DNA from: Parasutterella muris
Lineage (GTDB): Bacteria > Pseudomonadota > Gammaproteobacteria > Burkholderiales > Burkholderiaceae_F
DNA: 64,000 nt
Reading direction: 5' to 3'
Assembly: GCF_943193095.1 (NCBI RefSeq)
Contig: NZ_CALPCV010000009.1
Coordinates: 18,783-82,782, forward strand
In this document: piece after piece, positions 42,491-52,377 of the stretch
How the letters are laid out: each line of letters opens with the position of its first letter
Numbering within the stretch: position 1 is the stretch's first letter
Program-made: the position numbers and the translations under genes
Notes under the pieces: generated by a model
Seen by the model: the letters and a program-made list of their open reading frames with translations, nothing else
Told to the model about the DNA's origin: nothing
Database searches by the model: none

Positions 42491-43786
42491 ATGCGTCCAG
42501 ATATCAAGGTTTGGAATCCTGAAAATCCGGCCCAATGGAACAAGACGCTCGCATGGACAACAGTTTGGATCAGTACATTCAGCCTGACTTTCGGCTTTTG
42601 CGCTTGGTTCTTAGTACCATCCCTCGCTCCGCGCCTTAATGAAATTGGCTTCTCCCTGACGCACAGGGAACTCTATTGGCTTGTTGCCATGGTCGGTCTC
42701 TCCGCCGGTACGCTTCGTATCGTGTGGACCTTCCTTCCTCCGATAATCGGCACGCGCTATCTGGTCACCCTTTCGTCCGGCTTACTGCTCATACCGCTTT
42801 TCTGCTGGGTTTATGCCGTACAAAATATTGATACCCCTTACTGGGTTCTTTTAGGGTTCGCTCTGCTGAGCGGTATCGGCGGCGGTACATTCTCGGGCCT
42901 CATGGCAAGTACCAATTACTTCTTCCCCAAAGATAAGCGCGGATTCGCACTCGGCGTCCAAGGCGGCCTCTCCGATTTCGGTACCGGTCTCGTGCAGTTC
43001 GTGACGCCTCTTGTGATCGGCTTCTCCGCCCTCTCCGTTCTTGGAAACGGTCAAGTCGCGCATCTTGCTGATGGCAAGACCGTTACTTATTGGCTGCAGA
43101 ACGCCGCATGGATTTGGATTCCGCTTGTCGCAATCGTGACAATTCTTGCCTGGTTCTGCCTGCGCTCCGTCCCGGTAACCGCAGACTTTAAAGATCAGTG
43201 GAAGATTTTCGGCAATAAACATACTTGGTTTATGACCCTCTTCTACTACGGAACCTTTGCGACTTTCGCAGGCCTCGGCGCTCAGCTTGCCCTGCTCGGC
43301 AACCACACATTCGCAGGTATCGAAGGCGCTCCGAGCGCGGTCGCTTTAGCTTGGCTCGGCCCGGTCATCGGCGCACTCTCCCGTGTAGGAGCGGGTAAAG
43401 TCTCCGATAAGATCAGAGGCGGCCGCGTCACCACAATCATGGCAATCTGCAACATCATCGGTCTTCTTGCGCTCTGGTGGTACAAACCGTCCAGCGTCGA
43501 AGGCTGCTGGATTTGGCTCATTGTGATGTTCTGGATTTTCTTCTGGACCGGTGTCGGCAATGCTTCTACAACCGAACAAATGGCTGTACTCTTCCCGCCG
43601 CTTCAGGGCGGAGCAGTTGTCGGCTGGACAAGCGCTATCGGCGCATACGGCCCCTTCACTATCGGCGTGCTCCTTGCTGAATGCGGAGCCGGCATGATGT
43701 TTGGCGTCACCACAGTGATATTCATCGCGATCCTTCTGATCAACCTCTACTACTACGACAGAAAGAACGCTCCGAATCTTTGCTAA
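42491..43786 (+). CDS. narK: Nitrate/nitrite transporter NarK (MFS)
   Basis: Twelve-segment MFS carrier of 431 residues. The NarK nitrate signature regions are present: GTFSGLMASTNYFFPKDKRG and, in the second half, GTFATFAGLGAQLALL and GVGNASTTEQMAVLFPP. Arg in the TLRIVWTFLPP helix corresponds to the conserved nitrate-binding position of helix 2. AAGGAA precedes the ATG. It is first in the narKGHI operon, 36 bp before narG, and should import nitrate or exchange it for nitrite. A possible FNR half-site TTGAT lies at 42391-42395, without a good second half. Confidence 0.93.
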   Translation: MRPDIKVWNPENPAQWNKTLAWTTVWISTFSLTFGFCAWFLVPSLAPRLNEIGFSLTHRELYWLVAMVGLSAGTLRIVWTFLPPIIGTRYLVTLSSGLLLIPLFCWVYAVQNIDTPYWVLLGFALLSGIGGGTFSGLMASTNYFFPKDKRGFALGVQGGLSDFGTGLVQFVTPLVIGFSALSVLGNGQVAHLADGKTVTYWLQNAAWIWIPLVAIVTILAWFCLRSVPVTADFKDQWKIFGNKHTWFMTLFYYGTFATFAGLGAQLALLGNHTFAGIEGAPSAVALAWLGPVIGALSRVGAGKVSDKIRGGRVTTIMAICNIIGLLALWWYKPSSVEGCWIWLIVMFWIFFWTGVGNASTTEQMAVLFPPLQGGAVVGWTSAIGAYGPFTIGVLLAECGAGMMFGVTTVIFIAILLINLYYYDRKNAPNLC

Positions 43787-43822
43787 TCGTCGCCCCAAAA
43801 CAATAAATCACTGGAGAACAAT

Positions 43823-46800
43823 ATGTCCGGAATCATGAAGTCCTCCCTCTTCTTCTCTAAGAAAGTCGGTTCATACTCCGACGGCTGGGGTGAAGTTGTA
43901 GAGCAGGACAGAGGCTGGGAACAGGCTTATCGGGATCGTTGGGCTCACGATAAGATCGTTCGTTCCACCCACGGCGTAAACTGCACCGGCTCATGCAGCT
44001 GGCAGGTCTACGTAAAAGACGGAATCGTCGTGTGGGAAACTCAGGAAACAGATTACCCGCCCACACCGCCCGGAGTACCGAATCATGAACCGAGAGGCTG
44101 CCCGAGAGGCGCAAGCTACTCTTGGTATCTGTACTCTGCTTCACGCGTCAAACACCCGCTGATCAGAGCCGAACTCAAAGAACTTTGGAGAAACGCCCGC
44201 AAGACGATGAAACCGCTTGAAGCGTGGGCAAGCATCGTCGAGGACCAACAGGCGAGAAAGTCCTATACGTCCGTTCGCGGCTTGGGCGGTCTTGTTCGCA
44301 CAACATGGGATGAGGCGCTCGAAATTATTGCCGCAGCCAACCTCTATACCGTTAAGAAATACGGTCCCGACCGCATTTCTGGTTTCTCGCCGATTCCGGG
44401 CTATTCCATGGTCTCATACGGAGCAGGCACTCGCTATCTGAGTCTGATTGGAGGTGCCCTTCTTTCCTTCTATGACTGGTACTGCGACCTTCCTCCGTCT
44501 TCTCCTCAAACATGGGGAGAACAGACCGACGTACCGGAATCCGAAGCGTGGTACTACTCGAGCTACATCATTGTTTGGGGCACCAATATTTCGATGACGC
44601 GTACTCCGGACGCGCACTTTCTGACTGAATGCCGCTACAACGGCACTAAGGTCGTCAATGTCTGCCCGGACTACGTTGAAGTGACAAAAGATGCGGATTG
44701 GTGGATTCATCCCAAACAGGCTACCGACGCGGCTTTCGCAATGGCGGTGAGCCATGTCATCTTTAAAGAGTTCCACTACGAGCATCCCGATCCGTACTTC
44801 ACCGAGTACTGCCGCAATCTCACCGACTTCCCGATCCTTGTGACCATGGAGCCCCGTGAGGACGGCCGGTTCACCGCAGGAAGATACCTTCGCGCATGCG
44901 ACATCGGCTACAGTGCCGATAAGACCAACAACCCGGAGTGGAAAACCGTCGTCTGGAATGAATTAGATGATTCACTTGCTGTCCCGCAGGGCTCAATGGG
45001 CTACCGTTGGGGACAGAAAGAAGGTCAGGACCTCGGCAAATGGAACCTGCACGAAGTGGACGGCGAAAGCGGAAAATCCGTAAAGCCTAAACTCACGTTT
45101 GTCAAGGACTCCGACGCGGTTATCGATGTCTGCTTCCCGTATTTCGGCGGCAGGGAAAGAGACGGCTTCCCCAACAATGCGATGCCCTCCGATATCATGG
45201 TCCGTAAGGTCCCGGTTAAAAAAGTCATCACCAACGGCAAGGAAATTTACTGCGCAACCGTATTTGATCTGTTCGGAAGCTACCTCGGCGTTGACCGCGG
45301 ATTAGGCGGAGAATGTGCAAAGAGTTACGAGGACAACATTCCGTTTACTCCGGCTTGGCAGCAGAAGATCACCGGAGTAGAACCGCAGTACGCCATCACG
45401 CTCGGCCGCGAATTCGCCACTGCGGCCTCCAAGACCAAGGGGCGCGCCTGCGTGCTCATGGGCGCGGGCGTCAACCAGTGGTTCCAGACAGACAATACCT
45501 ACCGCTCCATCATTAACATTCTTTTGATGTGCGGCACATGCGGCGTCACAGGCGGCGGCTGGTGCCATTATGTGGGTCAGGAAAAAATCAGACCGGAAGC
45601 AGGCTGGAGCGAATACTCCTTTGCTAAGGACTGGGAACCGGCCGCGCGGCACATGAATTCAACGAGCTACTTCTACGAGCACACCGATCAGTGGCGCTAT
45701 GAACGTATTCCGCTGAGCGATATGCTCTCTCCGCTTGCTGACACTAAGGTCTATAACGGAACATACGTTGATTACAACGTAAAAAGCGAACTGATGGGCT
45801 GGCTGCCGTCGGCTCCGCAGTTAAACGTCAATCCGACTGAGATCGCCCCCCGGGCGGCTAAAGCCGGAAAAGACCCGCAAGCCTACTTGATTGAACAGCT
45901 TAAAAACAAATCCATATCCTTCAGCTGCCTGGATTTAGACGCTGAAGAGAATTGGCCGAGAAACCTCTTCATTTGGCGAAGCAACGTGCTCGGCTCCTCA
46001 GGCAAAGGTCAGGAATACTTCCTGAAGCATTTGCTTGGCACGCAGAACGCAGTACTTGGCCAGGAGCTTGACGGCAAAGACCCGGCGCTGATTCCGCAGC
46101 TGCAGACGAAACGTCCCGCGCCTGAAGGCAAGCTTGATCTGCTCGTCAATATGGACTTCCGCATGAGCACCACGTCCATTTATTCGGACATAGTGCTTCC
46201 TGCAGCCACGTTCTACGAAAAGAACGATATCAATACGACGGATATGCACTGCTTTATCCATCCGTTCGTAAAAGCAGTTCAGTGCTCTTGGGAAGGCAGA
46301 AGCGATTGGGATACGTTTAAATCTATCGCGAAGAAGCTCTCCGAAATAGCCGCTGAATATCCGCAGGACTTCGCCGAAGTAACCGATGTCGTTCTGACAC
46401 CGCTTGGACACGACAGCCCGCACGAGCTCGGCCAGGCGCTTGATGTTAAGAACTGGTACCTCGATGAATGCGACTTAATTCCGGGTAAAACCGCGCCGCT
46501 GATTCACGTCATTCCGCGTGATTATCGGACCATCTATCAGAAATACACGTCTGTCGGTCCGCTCCTTTCTAAGAACGGCGGTGGAAACCGCGGCATCAAG
46601 TGGAATCTGGACCCGGAAATCGAAGAGCTGCGACAAATCAACGGTACCGTCCAGGAAGGCGTCGCTAAGGGACGCCCCAAGATGGAGACGGATATCAACG
46701 CCGCCAACTTCATTATGCGTGTATCGCCGGAAACCAACGGCGCGCTCTCTTATAGAAGCTGGTCCTTCGTGAAGGATCAATGCGGAGTTGACTGCAGTTT

Positions 46801-47584
46801 CCTCTCTAAAGAACACATCGGAGACAAGATCACTTTTGACGATCTTGCGCATCGTCCCGCTAAGACTTTCACCGCGCCCGACTGGTCGGGTATTGAAAAC
46901 AGCGAGATCCCGTATGTGGCGTTCTGGCAGAACACCAACATGAAGCTGCCGTGGCGCACGTTAACAGGACGCCAGCAGTTCTATCAGGACCACAGCTGGA
47001 TGAGAGCTTTCGGTCAGCAGTTCGCACAATACCGTGCGCCTGCTAACCAGCGCGCACTAAAGGGTTTTGAGAACATCACCGACAACGGTAATAAAGCCAT
47101 CGTGCTGAACTTTATGACTGCCCATCAGAAATGGGGTATTCACTCGACCTATTATGACAACGAACGCATGCTGTCGCTCTCAAGAGGCGGTCCTGTCGTT
47201 TGGATGAATGACATCGATGCGAATAACGCCGGCATTGTCGATAACGACTGGATCGAATGCTGGAATGCCAACGGCGCGGTGGTCGGAAGAGCGATCGTCA
47301 CTTCTCGTATGCCGGAGGGTCTGTGCATTATGCAGCACGCTACGGAAAAGACCGTCAATACACCGGGATCTGAAATCACCGGACAAAGAGGCGGAGACCA
47401 CAACTCTCCAACCCGAGTGATTGTGAATCCGACCCATATGATCGGAGGCTACGCGCAGCTTTCTTATGCCTTTAACTACTATGGAACAATCGCTCCGAAC
47501 CGCGACGACTTCGCTTGGGTCAGAAAAATGAATAAAGTCGATTGGATGGATGAGGAAGCGCCGAAGAAGGGAGGTACGCTATGA
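43823..47584 (+). CDS. narG: Respiratory nitrate reductase alpha subunit
   Basis: Molybdenum catalytic subunit (Mo-bisMGD) that reduces nitrate to nitrite on the cytoplasmic face. The 1253-residue length is normal. The FS0 cluster ligands are His50, Cys54, Cys58 and Cys93 in STHGVNCTGSC and RGCPRG. The molybdenum ligand Asp222 is in WYCDLPPSSPQTWGEQTD, at the same number as in E. coli. There is no Tat signal, as expected for a NarG. GGAG is found before the ATG at 43823. The stop overlaps narH as ATGA. Confidence 0.97.
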   Translation: MSGIMKSSLFFSKKVGSYSDGWGEVVEQDRGWEQAYRDRWAHDKIVRSTHGVNCTGSCSWQVYVKDGIVVWETQETDYPPTPPGVPNHEPRGCPRGASYSWYLYSASRVKHPLIRAELKELWRNARKTMKPLEAWASIVEDQQARKSYTSVRGLGGLVRTTWDEALEIIAAANLYTVKKYGPDRISGFSPIPGYSMVSYGAGTRYLSLIGGALLSFYDWYCDLPPSSPQTWGEQTDVPESEAWYYSSYIIVWGTNISMTRTPDAHFLTECRYNGTKVVNVCPDYVEVTKDADWWIHPKQATDAAFAMAVSHVIFKEFHYEHPDPYFTEYCRNLTDFPILVTMEPREDGRFTAGRYLRACDIGYSADKTNNPEWKTVVWNELDDSLAVPQGSMGYRWGQKEGQDLGKWNLHEVDGESGKSVKPKLTFVKDSDAVIDVCFPYFGGRERDGFPNNAMPSDIMVRKVPVKKVITNGKEIYCATVFDLFGSYLGVDRGLGGECAKSYEDNIPFTPAWQQKITGVEPQYAITLGREFATAASKTKGRACVLMGAGVNQWFQTDNTYRSIINILLMCGTCGVTGGGWCHYVGQEKIRPEAGWSEYSFAKDWEPAARHMNSTSYFYEHTDQWRYERIPLSDMLSPLADTKVYNGTYVDYNVKSELMGWLPSAPQLNVNPTEIAPRAAKAGKDPQAYLIEQLKNKSISFSCLDLDAEENWPRNLFIWRSNVLGSSGKGQEYFLKHLLGTQNAVLGQELDGKDPALIPQLQTKRPAPEGKLDLLVNMDFRMSTTSIYSDIVLPAATFYEKNDINTTDMHCFIHPFVKAVQCSWEGRSDWDTFKSIAKKLSEIAAEYPQDFAEVTDVVLTPLGHDSPHELGQALDVKNWYLDECDLIPGKTAPLIHVIPRDYRTIYQKYTSVGPLLSKNGGGNRGIKWNLDPEIEELRQINGTVQEGVAKGRPKMETDINAANFIMRVSPETNGALSYRSWSFVKDQCGVDCSFLSKEHIGDKITFDDLAHRPAKTFTAPDWSGIENSEIPYVAFWQNTNMKLPWRTLTGRQQFYQDHSWMRAFGQQFAQYRAPANQRALKGFENITDNGNKAIVLNFMTAHQKWGIHSTYYDNERMLSLSRGGPVVWMNDIDANNAGIVDNDWIECWNANGAVVGRAIVTSRMPEGLCIMQHATEKTVNTPGSEITGQRGGDHNSPTRVIVNPTHMIGGYAQLSYAFNYYGTIAPNRDDFAWVRKMNKVDWMDEEAPKKGGTL

Positions 47585-49185
47585 GGATTCGTGCGCAAAT
47601 CGGCATGGTCCTAAATCTGGACAAATGCATCGGATGCCATACCTGCTCTGTCACATGCAAAAACGTATGGACAAATCGCCCCGGTATGGAATACATATGG
47701 TTCAACAACGTAGAAACCAAGCCGGGCGTCGGTTATCCGAAACGCTGGGAAGATCAGGATAAATGGACCGGCGGATGGGAGCTGCATAACGGCAAACTGC
47801 GCCTGCGCCGAGGCACTACGCTCGGACTTTTAGCGGGTATTTTCGGCAACGGGAAACTTCCTCAGATCGATGATTATTACGAACCCTTCACCTTCGACTA
47901 TCAGAATCTGCAGAAAGCGCCCCGCATGAAAACCTGCGTCACGGCTCAGCCGATTTCCTACATCACCGGCAAGAAAATGGCCAAGATCAAGGGCTCGGCC
48001 GCATGGGACGACAACTTGGGCGGTGTCGATATCAAGACTGTTGAGGACGTTAACCTCAAGAATGTCGAGCGTGATATCTACGCGCAGTACAAGAACACCT
48101 TCATGTTCTATCTGCCCCGCCTGTGCGAACACTGTCTGAATCCGGCCTGCGTCGCAAGCTGCCCCTCGGGCTCAATTTATAAGCGCGAGGAAGACGGCAT
48201 TGTCGTGGTAGACCAGAACAAGTGCCGCGGCTGGCGTATGTGCATGAGCGGATGCCCCTATAAGAAGGTCTACTACAACTGGTCAACCGGCAAAGCGGAA
48301 AAATGCATTTTCTGCTATCCGCGTGTTGAATCCGGCATGCCGACCGTCTGCGCGGAAACCTGCGTTGGCCGTATTCGCTACATGGGCGTCATGCTCTATG
48401 ACGCAGACCGTATTAAAGAATTGGCCTCTACGCCGAACGACGGAGATCTCTACGAAGCTCAGACTCAGATTTTCCTGGATCCTAACGATCCGAAAGTTGA
48501 AGCTGCCGCTCTGGAAGCCGGCATCAGCCGTGACTGGGTCGAAGCAGCGAAACGCTCTCCGATCTACAAGATGATTGCTAAGTGGAAGATCGCGCTTCCG
48601 CTGCATCCGGAATTTAGAACTCTGCCGATGGTTTGGTACGTACCGCCGCTTTCGCCTATCGCTCAGGCGGTCGACGTGGGCAAGCTTTCGCTGAAAGGAT
48701 TTATTCCGGACTTAGAAAGTCTGCGGATTCCGCTTCAGTACCTGGCCAACCTTCTGACAGCAGGAAATATTAAGCCCGTACAGGAAGCTTTGAGCCGACT
48801 GCTTGCGGAAAGAACAGTACTTCGTCAGTACAGTGACAAAGCCGGCCTCAGTCAGTTCCTTAGCTGCGAAATACTGCCCGAACAGCTTGAAGGGTCCGGA
48901 TTTGACGAAGAACTCAGCCAGCTCGGTTTAACGCTCCAAGATGTCTGCGATATGCATAAACTGCTTGCCATTGCAGACTTCAAGGACCGCTTCGTTGTAC
49001 CGAGCGCCAACCGCAATAATCAGGCAGCTGTTCTGCTTCAGGGCGAACAGGGCTTTAACGCGGGCGGCGGCTTTGATCAGAGACAAAGAGCCGATACGCT
49101 CTTCGGAGGGCCGATGAATCGCAAGATTATTCCGCTCTTTGAAGAATATCAGCGCTCAAATGACTCTGTACAGGAGGGCAAATAA
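47581..49185 (+). CDS. narH: Respiratory nitrate reductase beta subunit
   Basis: Iron-sulfur electron-transfer subunit, 534 residues. Four cysteine groups are visible: CIGCHTCSVTCKNVW, CEHCLNPACVASCPSG, CRGWRMCMSGCPYKK and CIFCYPRVESGMPTVCAETC. Trp instead of Cys in the CRGWRMC group gives the [3Fe-4S] cluster typical of NarH. It overlaps narG by 4 bp and narI by one base (TAATG), so the three subunits are translationally coupled. Confidence 0.97.
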   Translation: MRIRAQIGMVLNLDKCIGCHTCSVTCKNVWTNRPGMEYIWFNNVETKPGVGYPKRWEDQDKWTGGWELHNGKLRLRRGTTLGLLAGIFGNGKLPQIDDYYEPFTFDYQNLQKAPRMKTCVTAQPISYITGKKMAKIKGSAAWDDNLGGVDIKTVEDVNLKNVERDIYAQYKNTFMFYLPRLCEHCLNPACVASCPSGSIYKREEDGIVVVDQNKCRGWRMCMSGCPYKKVYYNWSTGKAEKCIFCYPRVESGMPTVCAETCVGRIRYMGVMLYDADRIKELASTPNDGDLYEAQTQIFLDPNDPKVEAAALEAGISRDWVEAAKRSPIYKMIAKWKIALPLHPEFRTLPMVWYVPPLSPIAQAVDVGKLSLKGFIPDLESLRIPLQYLANLLTAGNIKPVQEALSRLLAERTVLRQYSDKAGLSQFLSCEILPEQLEGSGFDEELSQLGLTLQDVCDMHKLLAIADFKDRFVVPSANRNNQAAVLLQGEQGFNAGGGFDQRQRADTLFGGPMNRKIIPLFEEYQRSNDSVQEGK

Positions 49186-49898
49186 TGAGTAATTGGACTC
49201 TGATATGGCACTACCTGATTTTTGGAGTGCTTCCTTATGTCGTGATGGCAGTCCTCGTTGTAGGAAGTATCGCCCGCTTCGTTCTGGCGCCTTACAGCTG
49301 GAAGTCTCAAAGCAGCGAAATTCTAGATAAACGCGGACTGACTTTAGGTGCAAACCTGTTTCATCTCGGCGTCATCTTCCTCTTCTGTGGCCACTGCTTC
49401 GGACTCTTTACTCCTACGTGGCTCCTGGACGACATCGGGCTGACGCCCCGCATCCATCAGATGCTGGAAATTATCGCGGGCGGCCTCTCCGCGCTCGTCG
49501 CGATCACGGGTCTTTTGATCCTGTCCTGCAGAAGACTCTTCAATGAACGAGTACGCACGAGCTCCAGACCGAGTGACTTCTTAGTCCTCTTTCTGCTGAT
49601 TGCCGTCATCGTTCTGGGCATTTGCTGCGTCATCAATTCATACGAATATGACCGCTCCGGCGCGACCATTATTCTTTTCGGAGAATGGGTCCGCGGACTG
49701 TTCACCTTCGATCCGAATGCCTGGCAGCTGATCCTGCAGGTTCCTGACTGGCAGAAGTGGCATATCTTCACCGGACTGATGATCTTCCTGATCGTTCCGT
49801 TCACAAGATTGATTCACATTTGGAGCGGCTACTTCACTCCGTTCTATCTGCTGAGACCTCATCAGATCATGAGAACAAACGGCAAGCCGATGAAGTAA
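49185..49898 (+). CDS. narI: Respiratory nitrate reductase gamma subunit (cytochrome b)
   Basis: Diheme membrane anchor that oxidises quinol, 237 residues, five membrane segments. Heme-ligand histidines are His60 and His70 in NLFHLGVIFLFCGHCF, ten apart as in E. coli His56/His66, and the later pair in KWHIFTGLM and RLIHIW, eighteen apart as in His187/His205. It directly follows narH with no narJ between. A terminator lies after the stop. Confidence 0.96.
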   Translation: MSNWTLIWHYLIFGVLPYVVMAVLVVGSIARFVLAPYSWKSQSSEILDKRGLTLGANLFHLGVIFLFCGHCFGLFTPTWLLDDIGLTPRIHQMLEIIAGGLSALVAITGLLILSCRRLFNERVRTSSRPSDFLVLFLLIAVIVLGICCVINSYEYDRSGATIILFGEWVRGLFTFDPNAWQLILQVPDWQKWHIFTGLMIFLIVPFTRLIHIWSGYFTPFYLLRPHQIMRTNGKPMK

Positions 49899-49913
49899 TC
49901 CGTCTCTTCCCTG

Positions 49914-49948
49914 AAAATCCCGCGTAAATCAGCGCGGGATTTTCTTTT
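49914..49948 (+). terminator. Intrinsic terminator of narKGHI
   Basis: AATCCCGCG (49916-49924) pairs perfectly with CGCGGGATT (49933-49941), followed by TTCTTTT. The about 300 bp from here to the next gene are AT-rich and show no gene. Confidence 0.88.
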
Positions 49949-50245
49949 GCCAAAAAGAAGCGCTGAGACGCTCATGAAAGGTCGGTCATTGCTGCGGCCT
50001 GAACACACACCAAAATAAGTAAATTCATTAATAGTTTTCTGGTGTGGTCTTTTTAACATAATTAATTATTTTATTTTGATTATTCAATGCGTTAAGAGTA
50101 ATTTACTTTCATAGATAAATAATGAATTCACACCGAGAATTGAAGGACACATATAGAAATGATTTTCCGCTGTATTTTCACAATCCGGGGTCTAATATAA
50201 GCGCTAACGGTTGGCTAGATAAGCAAAAGCCCTTATCATTCAAGT

Positions 50246-50623
50246 TTGATATTAAAAGGAATAAATATGAAAAAACAAATTCTTGCAGCACTGCTCTTCG
50301 GTGCATTAGCCACACAGATTCCGGCACAGGCTGCCGGCGGTTTCCAGGGCCCGGGCGCAGCTCAGGTGGTTTCGACTGCCCAGCTCAAATCTCTGCCTGA
50401 TGACGCCTATGCGATCATTGAAGGCTCCATCGTACGCAACATCCGCGGCGATCATTATGAATTCAAAGATGCTTCCGGCACCATCGATGTCGAAATCGAC
50501 CACAAATACTGGAACGGTCAGACTGTCACTCCGAACAACATCGTTCGCCTGACGGTTGAAGTCGACAAAGACCTGATGAAAACTGAATACGATGTGAAGA
50601 AACCGATCGAAATTCTGAAGTAA
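50246..50623 (+). CDS. YgiW/YdeI-family periplasmic OB-fold protein
   Basis: A 125-residue protein with a Sec signal peptide (ending QAAG) and a single bacterial OB-fold domain (about residues 30-125), recognisable by DAYAIIEGSIVRN, YEFKDASGTIDVEID and the end pattern EYDVKKPIEIL. Relatives such as YgiW and YdeI are stress-related periplasmic proteins that bind small ligands. AAAAGGAA precedes the ATG. It has its own terminator and is probably monocistronic; closeness to narI may be coincidence. Confidence 0.88.
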   Translation: MILKGINMKKQILAALLFGALATQIPAQAAGGFQGPGAAQVVSTAQLKSLPDDAYAIIEGSIVRNIRGDHYEFKDASGTIDVEIDHKYWNGQTVTPNNIVRLTVEVDKDLMKTEYDVKKPIEILK

Positions 50624-50642
50624 TTTAGATTTATCGATTTCG

Positions 50643-50670
50643 AGCCCGCACGTCTGCGGGCTTTATTTTT
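50643..50670 (+). terminator. Intrinsic terminator after the OB-fold gene
   Basis: AGCCCGCA / TGCGGGCT stem with CGTC loop, followed by TTATTTTT. It reaches the 3' end of the convergent mutM gene. Confidence 0.85.
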
Positions 50671-51508
50671 GTGCTGCGCCTCGCGTCATGCGCTGACAGA
50701 GGGAACAGTAGTATGTCGCGCGCCCGGCCTGAACCGCTCGTTTAATCGGGCGGCCGCACTTCACGCACGGTTCGCCTTCTCTCCCGTATACACAGGCGCT
50801 AAGCGTAAAGTATCCTTTCTCGCCTTCAGCCGAAACAAAGTCCCGCAGTGTCGATCCTCCTTCCTGAAGAGAAATTTCAAGAACTTCCCTGACCGCGTTC
50901 ACGAGCTTTTCGAGGCGCTTCTTTGAAAGAAGATTTGCGGGTACAAACGGATTGATCCCGGCTTTAAAAAGCGATTCCGAGCAGTAAATATTGCCGACTC
51001 CGACAACGTGTTTCCCGCTGAGAAGCGCCTCTTTAATCGGGACAGACACTTTAGAAAGCGAGGCAAATAAATCTTTGGCGTTAAAGTCGTCAGAAAAAGG
51101 CTCAGGCCCTAATTTTCGTATTTCCGCCATTTCATACGGGTTTTCACTTTCATCGAGCCATACCAGGAATCCAAACCGTCTCGGATCGTGATAACGAACC
51201 GTTAGATCTCCGAAATTCAAATCAATATGGTCATGCTTTACGGGCGGCGTTTCCAACGGATTAACCACTCGCATAACGCCGGACATACCTAAATGAGAAA
51301 CGATGGAACCGTGTTCAAACCTCCAGATAAGGTACTTGCCGCGCCTCTCTATATCCAGAAGCTCCTGTCCTTGAATCAGGTTGGATAAATTCTTAGGGGC
51401 GGGCTTTCGAAACCGAGCCTCCCGCACCAATGCGCCGGTAGAGGTTCGTCCCTTAATTCGAGACAAAATACCGCGTCTCGTGATTTCCACTTCAGGAAGT
51501 TCAGGCAC
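50663..51508 (-). CDS. mutM: Formamidopyrimidine-DNA glycosylase
   Basis: Base-excision repair enzyme that removes 8-oxoguanine. The mature N-terminus is PELPEVE with catalytic Pro and Glu. HLGMSG carries the beta-hairpin lysine region (YLIWRF before it). The C-terminal zinc finger has CVKCG and CSLCQ. At 281 residues it is normal. The start codon is GTG at 51508 with AAGGAAG upstream. Confidence 0.96.
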   Translation of the reverse strand: MPELPEVEITRRGILSRIKGRTSTGALVREARFRKPAPKNLSNLIQGQELLDIERRGKYLIWRFEHGSIVSHLGMSGVMRVVNPLETPPVKHDHIDLNFGDLTVRYHDPRRFGFLVWLDESENPYEMAEIRKLGPEPFSDDFNAKDLFASLSKVSVPIKEALLSGKHVVGVGNIYCSESLFKAGINPFVPANLLSKKRLEKLVNAVREVLEISLQEGGSTLRDFVSAEGEKGYFTLSACVYGREGEPCVKCGRPIKRAVQAGRATYYCSLCQRMTRGAAQK

Positions 51509-51906
51509 GCTTCTTCCTTAGCTTGTGGTCTGAGCTCTGCCGAATAACCATGTACGAACTTTTGATGTGCGACGTACCGAACGATCTCGAGAGAGCAAAA
51601 ATGAAGGCATCTGAATACTATCCAGACGAGCTGAGTCGAGTCTCTTCACTGAAGGGATTCGACGCATCAATAGTTCTTGCTCCTGAGATTTACTCTCTGC
51701 CATTTTGCAGCTCCATTGCTTTGCCTTTCGAACAATATAGTCGCTTTTATACCAAATCACACCTAGGGTTTCTATGTAGCAAGTACATATGTACTATATC
51801 GATTCATGCGGCTGAAAGCATCGCCCAAGCTTCGCAAAAGCCTCGGCAGAAACCTATTGAATAAGGCAAACTGCTAGAATTCCTTCGAATCATTTGCGGA
51901 ATTATC
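51509..51906. other. Intergenic region between mutM and an unknown gene
   Basis: About 400 bp with no convincing gene; overlapping short frames exist on both strands but look like chance. It contains a perfect palindrome AGTACATATGTACT at 51782-51795, a possible operator for either flanking gene. Confidence 0.35.
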
Positions 51907-52377
51907 ATGAAGACCAAGTCTAAAAGCGGAACCTTATATAAAGAGGATATTCTCCAGAGTGTTTTGGAGCTCACTGCTGTCCAGGCAGAGATCCTTTCTT
52001 TCATCTTATCGGGGAAAACTTCGGACGCGATAGACTTAAAAGCCTTCTATCCGGTGACTGCCGCAGATATCTCTTTATTAAGAGACATGGAGCCTCAGCT
52101 CGCTTTCGAAACACTTCAAAAGGAATCCTCCTCACTCTTTGATCAGTTTGTCATGATTCGCGGCGGGATCGAAGCCGAAAGCGATGAGGATATGGAGTTC
52201 TATCGCTGGCTTGGACAGCTTCGTTATTACGAAGACGATAAAGCCGTCGGCTACCTTTTCTCCGACATGGTCAAACTTTACCTTCCGGATATTCTTAAAT
52301 CTCTTCAGATTCGTGAAAAAAAGTCTTCTCCCATCCAGAGAGAATTAGGGCTGTTTGGTGACGAGTCAGGAAATTAG
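51907..52377 (+). CDS. Uncharacterised 156-residue protein
   Basis: A soluble, mostly helical, acidic protein without signal peptide or membrane segment. I recognise no family. Codon use and the AT-rich flanks fit a real gene, and the frame starts at an ATG after GCGGAATTATC. It is isolated: mutM is divergent, and a 510-bp gap follows before the HU gene. Confidence 0.65.
   Translation: MKTKSKSGTLYKEDILQSVLELTAVQAEILSFILSGKTSDAIDLKAFYPVTAADISLLRDMEPQLAFETLQKESSSLFDQFVMIRGGIEAESDEDMEFYRWLGQLRYYEDDKAVGYLFSDMVKLYLPDILKSLQIREKKSSPIQRELGLFGDESGN

Noticed and set aside
51518..51864. Short frames on both strands upstream of mutM (80 and 113 codons)
   Set aside because: They overlap each other, lack family similarity, and the minus-strand one merely ends at the mutM ribosome site; neither is convincing.
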